Shown here in pieces: positions 26,801-38,800 of a DNA stretch of 64,000 nt. The stretch lies in NCBI GenBank assembly GCA_029962745.1, contig CM057165.1, forward strand, positions 7,464,978 through 7,528,977. Reading direction: 5' to 3'. Below the pieces are notes generated by a model. The model was not told the DNA's origin, did not search any database, and worked only from the letters and a program-made list of their open reading frames with translations. Position numbers and translations under genes: made by a program. The stretch comes from Echinometra lucunter (lineage: Eukaryota > Echinodermata > Echinoidea > Camarodonta > Echinometridae). The stretch's first letter is position 1, and every line of letters starts with the position of its first letter.

Positions 26801-29800
26801 TTTTGTTTTCACGAAATGATGGCATTGTTTACACCTCGTTTTCTTTTAAAATATAAAAAGAATAAGCAAATGATTGATAATGAAAATTGTCCAGAATATG
26901 CCCTATACGAGGATATAAAATTCATTTACCCTTCATACATTAAAGAGGTTGAGATTGAGGTCTGAATCTTTGAAAGCGATTTACTCAAAACTAACTTTTT
27001 TAAAGTTGCGCGCTCATCCGTCACTTCGTGAAAACAGGGACGATATGCGCCCACCCACTGCAAGTTACACAAAGTTAAGCAAAAGAAGACCTATTCCGGT
27101 TTCATTTTTATGTAATCTGATTCCCAAACCATTAGATGTGTACTGTATAAACTCACAGATCTTGTGCTGTATAAAACAACTATTCAGTGTTCTGTCATTC
27201 GTGCAAAGGTTACGAATATTGCATTCGGTGCAAGTTGCGCCATCCTACTCGAGGAGGCGAACCTTGTTGAATAGAACGGCTCACCTTGCTCACCTTGTGC
27301 AATATTCCTAACCATCACAAACATAAACATTGAATAATAATGAATCCATGAATGTGATAACAGATTTACTAATGAGAACATGTGGAATATTTTCAAGGTA
27401 TTAACCTTTTACATAGAATTTACCCAATCACACTGCATTCAGATGTCATGTGATATACTTGTATTTACCAACCAATCTTGTCTTCAATTGCCGCAGGGGA
27501 AGATACTTCTTGTATGAAGGAGACCAAATAAAAGAAAGTGCTGATCGAGTGTGGCAAAAGTATGAATTCAACTATGACAACGTTGCCTTAGCCTTACTCA
27601 CTCTCTTCACTGTGTCAACTGGGGAGGGATGGCCAGAGTAAGTACTTAACATCATTCACTATTTTGTTGGCCAGATGATATGCTTGAGTGTAGGTATTCT
27701 CTGATGTAGTTAAAAAATAATTATAAAAATATGGTGCAATTTGGAAAACTTCTGTAGTTTATAGCAGTTGAAGTAGTAGTAGGAGGAGGAGGATGAGAAG
27801 GAGGAGGAGTAATAGTAAAAGTGGTAAAAATTAGGTAGTAGTCGTAATAGTATTTGTAGTAGTAGTATAGTAGTAGCAGTAGCAGCAGCAGTGGTGGTGG
27901 TAAGAAAAGTAGGTAGTAGCAGTACTGTAGAAGTTGTAGTAGTTGTAGGAAGGATAGTAGTAGTGGTAGTAATAGTTCATAATACCATTATAAGTCTTTT
28001 AAGGAAATAATATCTGAAGTCATAGTACAAATAGCGCTGGAAAATACGAACGTGCGTCACTTTCATAGGAAGGAGAACTAAAAATGAAAACCATTATTAA
28101 TGAGTCATGTGACTGATATGCTTATCTTTTCCATTCATTTGCAGTGTTCTGAAGCATTCTATTGAAGCTACAGAGGAAGGCATGGGTCCCACTCCATACA
28201 ATCGGATTGAGATGTCACTCTACTACGTGGTCTACTTCATTATCTTCCCTTTCTTCTTTCTCAACATCTTCGTTGCCTTGATCATCATCACCTTCCAGGA
28301 ACAGGGTGATCAGGACTTCTACGACGGCGACATCGATAAGAACCAGGTTAGCCTCACGATCCAGTTCCATGGAAAATCTGCACGTTAGGCAAAACATAAA
28401 ACCTAACCCCAAATCTAAAACAAACCTTGATCCTTATCCTCACACCATTCTGAACCAAAACCACTATCAAAACCGTGATCCTAACCCCATGTCTTCGGTG
28501 ATATCAAGACAGGAGCAATTATTGCAGGAGCAAATGTCACGTTACCCAGAATCCATCTGGCAAACCAAGTTGTCAACCCCTTAGGACATTGCTTCCTTGC
28601 TTGCCTGTTTACTTGGTGCCTTGTTTGTCCCTGACATTGGCAACCATCTCCTACTATTCCTTGTCTGTAGCTTGTTATAAACAGCCCATCGTTTGAATGG
28701 ATCCATTTGAAATGCTTATTTGGGAACTGTTCGAATCCCAGCCACGGCACTAATGTGGTTTGGCAGGATATGAATCTACATTTGCCAATCTCCACCCAGG
28801 TGTTAAGTGGATACCCGGTAGGATGCAAAAGTCATTGTGATTTGCTTAGCATTGCGAGTGCCTTTAAAATGGCGCCTGGCTGGAATGCTCCCTCAGGAGT
28901 GGAGAAGGTGCATACGTTGTGTGCGGCAAAGCCTGAATCCGATGATCAGAGAAACAATATTTCTGTAAAGCGCTTAGACACATTTCAGAGAGATGTAGTA
29001 AGCGCTACACTGTACGTAAATGCAGAATATTACTTTTATTATTGTGATTTGCTTTCTTTTAGATTTAACCATTTGCTTAACTGAATATTCTTATTCCCAT
29101 AGCCAATGTTCTTTTATCAAAGTAATATTCAAAGCTGATATTTTTACTTTAGTGCACTGATACCGAACCCTTGTCATATAGAGCAAACTTTCTTTTGGTG
29201 ATTGGTACAATTTAAAGGAGATTGATGCTGTGGTTCAGTAATTTTATAGATTTTATAGATGTGTTTGTATTCATCAGCAAATGCCAAAGTTTCATTAAGC
29301 TCTCTTTCATCTGTGACAAGTCCACACTTGGTCTCTCATAGTTCCATTGCCACTGACCTTTGACCTTTTCTCTACAGAAACAATGCATAGAATTTTGCAT
29401 CACTGCCAAGCCTGTGGACAGATTTATGCCAAGCAACAAGAACTCCTTCAGATTCAAGGTCTGGAAGTTGGTAGTGTCCTCAGCGTTTGAGTACTTTATC
29501 ATGACCCTCATCACATTCAACACCTTCACGTTGATGATGAAGGTAAGTCCACATTTACACAAACTCAAATCCATTCTACAAACATGCTTTATATTCAACT
29601 GACAGTTCAGTTCAGTTTATTCCATTCTAAGCAGACATACAGTACATAGTACATACGAGGGGCGACTGAAAAGTTATGAGCCTCCCAGAGATCATAAAAG
29701 GCAGAAGTACTTTATTGTCTTATTTTTCAACATAGTCCCCTTGTGAGTCGACACACTTCTTCCAACGGTGACGAAGTGCCTCTATGCCGCTGCTGTAGAA

Positions 29801-32800
29801 GGTCTTTGGTTGATCCTCCAGGTATGAGTCGACGGCATCAATGACCTCATCATCGGTGGTGTAGCGCTGTCCAGCCAACTCCATTTTTAGTTTAGGGAAG
29901 AGGTGGAAGTCCGACAGTGCTAGGTCTGGTGAATATGGTGGATGCGGAACAATTTGGAAGCCACAGTCGCGAATGGTTGCCATTGCAATCATTGATGAGT
30001 GTGCTGGTGCATTGTCTTGATGAAACAAGACACCCCTTGTGATCATTCCGGGCCTCTTTTTCTTGATGTTCTTGCGTAAGTGCATCAGTAGGTCAGAGTA
30101 GTATTGTCCGTTGATAGTACAACCCTTTTGGAGGTAGTCCACCAGTAGCACTCCCTGTGCATCCCAGAAAACAGAGGCCATGACCTTGCCAGCCGATGGT
30201 GTGACCTTGGCCTTCTTTGGGGTCGGTGATGTGGGATGCTTCCATTGTTTTGACTGCTCCTTGGTCTCCGGCTGATAGTGATGAACCCAAGTCTCATCCA
30301 TAGTCACAAATCGATCCAAGAAATTGGATGGGTTGGCCTCAAAGAGTGCCAAATTTTCTCTTGACATTCTGCATCTGGTGTGCTTCTGTTCGGGAGTCAA
30401 AAGACGTGGTACCCATCTCGCAGACACCTTTGACATTCCAAGTTCATCTCTGATTATATGATCTGCTCGCTCTTGTGAGATGCCCAACCTCTTGGCAATG
30501 TGATAAGTTGAAATGCGCCGATCCTCCATAACCATGTCAAGGACGAGGTCAATGTTCTCTGGGGTTTTTGCTGTCAATGGCCTCCCTGACCTTGGTTCAT
30601 CTTTAACATTGTCTTTGCCATGTTTGAATTCATTTACCCATCGTTTCACCGTGGTATATGAAGGGGCGTGTTCACCTAATGTGTCCATCATGTCCTTATG
30701 GATCTCAGCTGGGGTCATGCCTTTCAGCTGCAGATACTTGATGACAGCTCGATACTCAAGTTTGTCCATTTCTATGAAACACCTGATACTGAAAGTTTAT
30801 GAACCTATAAAATAAAGATGAAATTTGTTATGACCAAGAAACTTGGTGGGTAGGATTAAGATATGTGAAAGACTTCATGGACCAAAACTGGCCTCCATAT
30901 CTTATTCCTTTCCATGTGAGCTCAAAACTTTTCAGTCGCCCCTCGTATAATATGTTAGACACAGGATTCACCCATTTCACATTGTCAGTGAGTTAGATAC
31001 TCAAATCAGTAAGAAGAATGAGCAGGAAAGAGAGCGCTATTGTGCAGCAAGGGAATCTTAACCTGTTGGCTGTTGAATTCTTTCATTCCCATAGAGTTAT
31101 TACAGGAGCCATCTGGTTCCAGTAGACGATGGGTTAAAATACATCTTATGGACAAAATGAACATATATATCTGTATAAATTATTATTTTTCTCTCTCTCT
31201 TTTAATTGTGAGCTTAGCAAAATAGAATGGCACTAAAAGTCGTGAATGGAATGCAGACAGCACAAACAACAATATGCATAGGCAGCGTTGGAAATACCCG
31301 CATGAAAGTTGACTTGAGGTCTGTCCACCTCAAGTCGGAAGACGTCAAGTCAATTACGGAACTTTGAAAATTTTCCAAGCAAATACAGTATAGGCCATAA
31401 AATTTTCTAAGTTCCATTATCAACATAAGGTCGACTTGAGGCTGCCAGACCTCAAGTCGACTTTCATGTGAGGTATTTCCGCTGCTGCATATGCGTATTG
31501 TGTTCCGGATACATCTTTTCATACCACTTCAATTTGCTCTTAATCTTCAGTACATGTTTACCCATGGATATAGTCATCTCTGTCTAGCTGCTTCATGCCT
31601 TATTGTTTCAATTTTCTTTCCAGTATTACAATCAACCGGACTTATACTCAGCAATCCTCAAAAACCTCAACATTGCATTCACTGTCCTCTTCACGATAGA
31701 AGCCTTGCTGAAACTTATAGCATTTGGAATAAGGGTAATGTATTTTATATTCTTAATCTACTCTGAATAGTCTAGCAGGGTAAATATATGATTGTGGCAT
31801 ATCACATGGAAACTAGCATAAAGATAATTGATGACAGTCATTTCTAAAAGATTTTTTGACAATTTTTAAAAAATTTTTTCTTGATATATATAATGTGTTT
31901 TTATATGTAGGAAATCGAAATGTATTTTCCATCCCTAATCTACTCTGACTAGTCTAGCAGTGTAAAACAAACATGTAATTGTGGCATATTAAGTCAAAAC
32001 AGTGATAAAAACTTTAGGTGTTAAGTCATTTTTTTTACATTCTGAACAATTTCTTTGCTTTCCCTTGATATACATGTATAAAATATTTGATATATGCATG
32101 TTTTATATGTAGGAAATCAAAACGTATTTTACATATCTAATCTACTCTGACTAGTCTAGCAATTTAAATATATGATTGTGGCATATTACACCAAAACTGG
32201 GATAGAAATATTAGATGTCAAGTCATTTTTTTTTTAATCTGGACAATTTCTTAGCTTCCCCTTTACGTATAAAATGTTTGATACAACTGTTTATTTATCA
32301 CCCTTGAGTAGAGGGTGAATCAAATTCCAAACACAAGTTTTGCTATCTTTACCAAACTCTTGAACTTCTACTTTGTTTTGGTTTCAAAGTGGCATTCCAT
32401 AATTACAACTTGCTATGCCATGTTTTGGATTTCATCTTCAAGTAAAAGAATGTAGTAAATAATGAAATGAGTATTTCTAATGTGCAAACCTCATATGATT
32501 GCAGTCTTCAGTTTATCAACAGAAAATTCCTATTTTGTTTCTTTAATTTTGAACATTTCTTCCAAGTTATCTGTGATGTTTGATTACAATTTATTTCCTG
32601 TTTTTTTCCTCATTCTCGTACAGAATTACTTCAAGGAGGGATGGAATACGTTTGACTTTATCACTGTAGTGGGGAGCGTAGCCGATGTCATCATTTCAGA
32701 AGTTGGGGTAAGATGCCATCATTCATCTTTAGCTCATGTCTTAACTTGTTATTTACTTTGTCTTTATACCTTTCCTGTTGTGAGTCAAGCATCTGCATAG

Positions 32801-35800
32801 GAACGACAGTGCTGTACTGGGGTATTCACCATGTGTTCTATCCATATCATGTTTATGTTGCTGTCGAAGTTCAATTCCTGAAACAAGTAATTAAATTCTC
32901 ATCAAGATAAAGCCCTTGAGAATTAAAAGAGTCGAAATGTGTTAGACATTAGATTTAGGTGAGCTAGGGCGTTCTAACTTTTGTCTTTATTAAGAGCCCT
33001 TCCATCTTTCCATTGTTTATTCCATAAAACTAATATTGACTATAATGGTGTATGACTTCTCTTTCTATTCATCAGTGCAGCATTTCTCTGCTGAATCAAT
33101 TGATTGAAGGAGAATGATATTCACGATATCCCACCGCTGCCACCTAATATGACACCCAAATTTCCTTGTTATATCTCATAAGGAAATGTAGGGACAAATA
33201 TTGTTCAGGAAGTTTCCTTGTATCAAGATGCCAGTCTACTGAGCAGCACGGAATTTTTATTGTCAAAAGTTCACTTTGCAGTAAGCTTTCATATTTGTAT
33301 TATATGCTGTAAAGGTTCATCAAAATTTACAAATTACGTATGTTCCATTTTTCAAGAAGTCTGTTATGACAACTATAACTAGAAGATATTGAAGGAGATT
33401 CTTGTATTTGTCCAATTTCATGACTTCTGATATACAATCAAAGGTTATATACATGCACAGTGTTGTTCACAGTATTTTGTATAGAATTTGCCAGGCTACC
33501 AGAGAACATCCTAACATTGAAATACATTACGTTATGTTGTTGTCACTATTCTAATTAAACAACTATAAAACTTCATAGCAAATGACTGCTTATATAACTT
33601 GTAATAAAAGTATATTTGCAAACTTAACAACAAGCTGCTTACATTATCAACCAGCTTAACCAAGCAATAAGCAAGCAATATTTATTACCTATTAATATTC
33701 TAACATGCTCATATAACATGTAGTATTAAAGGATATCTTATTAACCAACCACCACTGCCAATAATGAAAATGCTTTTTGATGCGTGATTGCACCCACGAT
33801 ATATAGTAAAGTCTAATGCCCTTAGTATATCATGTTTGTGAGGCTTGGTTGATCAAGGGATGTTGTCCCCTTGTGTTGGAATACAAGCAAAAGTTACACA
33901 TTAAGAATCATGGAATACCTGTGTCGATCAAAAGAAAACAAAGGTGTCTTTCCCTGTTCCTGCAGATGAGACTATCGTGTTTAATAGAGTACGATTGATG
34001 TAGAATAATCTTCAACCCTCATATACAATGCTTAATATAGTCCATTCACAGATCAATAAATATGTATTTTGTTGGCAGCTTTAAAATCATTCCCAAAATT
34101 GTTATTCATATAGTCAAAAATGTAAATTATTGTAGGTGGGTTTTTTCTGTATCTGTTCATGGAATGGTCTGTTCTAGAGAAGTCAAATTTTATTAAGGCT
34201 GCCAACATTTATTAATGAATATTTCCAAATGAAATGGATACAGTAAATTCCCCAGTGGTCGTATATTCTTAAGAAAAATGGTTAAAGTCATGTGCTTTCT
34301 TTCACATGAAGACATTGTTATACATGTATGTTGTATGCTAGCGAATTCAAGACATGTCATCCTAGTTGGACTCATACAGTGGATAGATAGTCCTCTTGAA
34401 TATTGAAATCATTCCATCAGTTAGATTCAATTTTGCAAAAATTTCAGGAGAATCGTCTTAAATGGATGTGATGGGAATGCCTTTCAGTTTTTTGGGCGTA
34501 TGATGCTTGGTTTCAGTTTCTAGTCAAGTTTTTATATGGATCCTTCCTGCAGATTATTTGTATTGTAATGATGAATTGCAGACTTACACTTGTTTTTCTT
34601 TTTTCTTTTTGAAAAACTGCTTCTTTTTTTTTTTGCTCTTCAGCAATGTCCATTTAAGTTATTTTATTTTCCCTGTGTCATACAGGGATTCCCCCTTCCC
34701 AGATACATGTACATATGATATATTGAATATTGGGAAATCCCCTTGGAAAGATAAAAGTACTCTACATGTAGATTAGAATAATGGAGAAAATGCACCAGTC
34801 ATTGTTTGGAATTTTTCAATATTACTTTAAATGCGACCACTAATGCAGAATAGATTTATGAGAAATTGAAGAAGATCCATGACTTTATGATAAATCTAGA
34901 GGGGGGTAGGATATGCAAAAGCTATATGAGAGAAACAGCTGTGTGCCATGTGATGTTGCACCATTATCATCAGTCATGTGTCAGGTGTATGCAAAATGCC
35001 TCACGGACAAGCGCCCTCACTCACACTGCATTGTGTAGTGTTCTGCATTTTTAGCTTTGTGCCTTGATTGTCCTTTTTTGTGGTCCTGTAAAAGTATTGA
35101 AACAATAGGGACAAGTAGAAAGTTTTTTTTTTCAAAGGTACGTCAAAAAGAGAAGGGGCTTTATCCCAGAGTACTATAGAAGGCACATATTACACCTTGA
35201 TACTTGATAGCATTGTTCATGTGCAGAGTGCTAATATACATGTATATATACCTTTGTTTAAAGTTGATATATTTGGGTGTACTGTCATGATATATTTTGG
35301 TAAATTTTGGTAAATGTGTCCTCCAGTTCCCCCCAGTACATTGTGTATCTCTTAACCCCTCGTGAACCCTGTCCCATCTCAGATTCTTTATCCAAATGAT
35401 GAACTTTGTGCCCCTTCCTGAATATACCACTGACACGCGGCGTCTTAACCCCCTTGCCCCCTTGCCCCTTTGCCCCCTGCCCCCACCTCGCTGACTGCAT
35501 GTTTATGTCATAATTTATTTTTGTATTCCTTTTCACCTTTTTTTATTTTTAGGAGGTAAGTTACTTGTAGGGCGTACCTGTGTTCCCATGGGATCCACCT
35601 GCGAATCCTGATCAACTATCCAGCCTCAGTCCAACCCTTGACCCCTGACCCCTATCACCCTTGCCCTTTCACCTCTCACTTCCTTTCCCTTTTAGTTCAC
35701 TCCTAGGTGCTGGCATACTAACCAATCACTGCTATACTAACATTTATATTCATAGTCCTTCTCTTTACCAGAATACAAACGTGTATATGAACAAAGCTGT

Positions 35801-38800
35801 ATATAATCTCATCCTAACATATTGCATTTTAGGAAAGAAAAAGAGGGAAGAGAGCTATAGGACTTTCAAATGCAGCATTCATTAACCCTGGATTTTTGTT
35901 CATTGATTTGGCACTTACTCAATGAACAACACAGGCAAAATGCTTCTTATCTAATTTCTTTTTAAGACACAAACTATATGTCTTAGAGAAGTCACTAACA
36001 TCTCTTTTCATCTCTCTCTCTCTCTCTCTCCTTTAACCTTGAAAAACTTATTAATGAGAGCATATGAAGTATATGTGAGCAGAGCAAGGAAGAGAATCAG
36101 ATCAGCAGTAGCAACTGATAACAGACAAAGGAAAATATTTAACAATAATAGTGGAAACTTATACAGCGCACACACCATCCAAGGACGCTCATGGCGCCAG
36201 CCCAGCAACAGTTCTCTTAACCCCTCATGAACCCTGTCCCAGGATTCACGATATTCAATATTTACAACATATTTGAACTGTTTGCATTCACCTCCAAAGT
36301 CTACTATGTATTTGAATTCTGAAATGCATAGGTTCAGATGTACATTTGTAATTGAATTATGGAGGAAATGGAAGAAAATAAACAATATTAAAAGTGCCAC
36401 TTGTAGTTTTTAAACAAATACATGTACTCAAACCAGGTGAAGTAAGTTGGTGCCTGGGAGAATTTACTTTCTTAAAATGCTCATGTAATGGCAGCTAAAG
36501 CCAGGGTAATAAACATGAAGTACCAGGAATAGCAAATGTTCTAGACATGACACTATACAACAATCTTCCATTGTTACTATCTTATTCAAACAGAATTCAA
36601 ACAGAGAATTTTTTTAATTGTTTGGCTAAAGCTTGGGTAATGAACATAAAAGCACCACGAATGGCAAATGTTCCAGACTCAAGCGCTTTACAGCAATCTC
36701 CATTTTTACTATTATATTCAGATAGGATTCAAACAGAGAAGTTTTTAATCATTTTCTGCTAGGATGAAAGACTTGGATTTTGCAATCTGTGAACCATTTT
36801 TTTTTTCAAGAAGACAAGAACTAAAGCTTTCAATAATCCCAGAATATTGACTAAATCATTAGAATTTAGATAATTGAAAAAAGTACAGTTCTCAAGATCA
36901 AGTAAGGGCACAGCATAGCAAGGTGCATTTAGGTGTACAAAATTTCTACATGTTTTCCATTGAAATTTATAATCTCATCATGTCAGCGTTGAAAAAGTTC
37001 GGAGCCTGCAAGAAGATCTTAAAATTCAGCTACATGATGTATGAATGATGTATGAAATCTAATTTGTTAAGAATCTCAATATTTAAAGAGAATCTTTTGT
37101 TAATTCATATAATATGATTATCTAAGTTTTAAATTCTTAAAAGGAAGCATAACATTGATTGGAAGATGGTGACCATACAGACATTGGACAGACTGTTATT
37201 AGGCTGGATAATGTTAGACTGCATGATAATGGGGCCAAATGGCATTAGACCAAGTGGTATCAAACCATTGTGAAACATGTTCAGTTCAGCACATGATTTT
37301 GTCTGGACTTTCTTCAAATTAACATGGTTATAAAACAAACTAAAAAAAATACAACCTTACAAAAAGCAGAGTCTGAATTTGCCTGGCCAAATAACCACAA
37401 ACATTTTTGTTTAAGAAGTCTCTCAAAAATGTGCTTTGTATCAAGTTTCATATCAATATGCTGATTCTGGTTGTAAAAATGAGCTATGATAACGGCTAAA
37501 AGAAGGAATTTAAGTTCAACCCCCCTGCGGCATTTTAATTTTTGCATTTTTGTATTTTGCATTCCGGAAGCGTTCTTTCGCACAACGACATGGACATAAA
37601 ACGCCTAACATGAACCCATTGCCTATGAGAACGGTGTTGACCCTGTTTAGAATGAGCAAATTCAGAAGTCAGTAGGTTAGCTAATGTTGATATCCCACCG
37701 CTGCCACCCATTACTGTATATCAAATATTTGATTTGCATTCTAATTTGAAAGGGAAACTATCAAACTCATGTAAGCCCTTCCTAGTCTGAGGGATGATTA
37801 GATTCATTTTTCCTGACAAAGAATCATAGGAGAAGTATGTGATTCACTTGAAATCTGCTGATATACATGTTTGCATTTTAATATTTTGACCAATAGGTAA
37901 GACAGTTTAATACCCATGTTATCTCATGAAGATAAGAATAATTTACACCAGAAAATTTTAAGGGGAAAAATATATAATATATTTATGTATCTTTATGTTT
38001 ATGGAATGTGGACAGACAAATATACACATATAGCTTTATTAAATTTGATAATCGACATTTGCCAGGTACCTTGATCTCTGACTTGCACATTGAGATCTTT
38101 TAAAAAATGGAAGTGATGAAAGGAGAAGGAAAAGGCTTTCTTGTTCCTTACAGTCATGGAAGTCAAGCAGTTCAGTAGAACCTGGTGAAATCAGTTTCGA
38201 TCCCTGTTATTGGATTTAATTGTACATGTATACTGGCACCCTCCCCCTGCCTTGTCCTTGATACTCCAGCCATGCCCTGTGCCCCTGCCCCTTCCCCACC
38301 CCACCCTCCGTTCTCCCAAACACCAATTGATACCTTCATCTCCAGGCTTCAACAGACCACGCCCTGCCAACCAGTTACGTAATCAGCGCCCACCCTGGTG
38401 ATGAGTTCTCTCTCTCTTTTCTTTCAATATTGTTTACTCTCTTTTTATTATGACCGGTAATTTGAACCTTTTGGCTACCTCTTGTTGACAAATAAGCAAA
38501 TAAGGATATGGTTTTGATTTGGGATTCTTGTGAAAAGACAACAAGAAGATTACTGATAAGAAAAGTCTGAGAAATCACAAGGAAAAAAAAGATCATGAAT
38601 ATGCATTTATAGAAAAGGAAATTTGTTTCAGATCTTTTCTAGCATTTCAAACTATTTTTAAAATTTATTTCATGCTTTCACAAAATATCCTAATTTAATG
38701 AAGAGTTAGCTATGTTTTATAAATGGAATTTTGTAAGACACAAACTTAGCTTATGAAAGGAAACAAATCTGAGAAATGGAATGTATTAGACTTTTGAGAT

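Noticed and set aside
28707..29084. 125-aa frame sharing [19 protein letters not shown] with 13410-13595
   Set aside because: The similarity comes from two SINE copies, not a protein family.
35161..36400. Two reverse frames sharing WDRVHEGLR
   Set aside because: Both cover a duplicated CCTCGTGAACCCTGTCCC-type repeat phrase; no other shared protein sequence.
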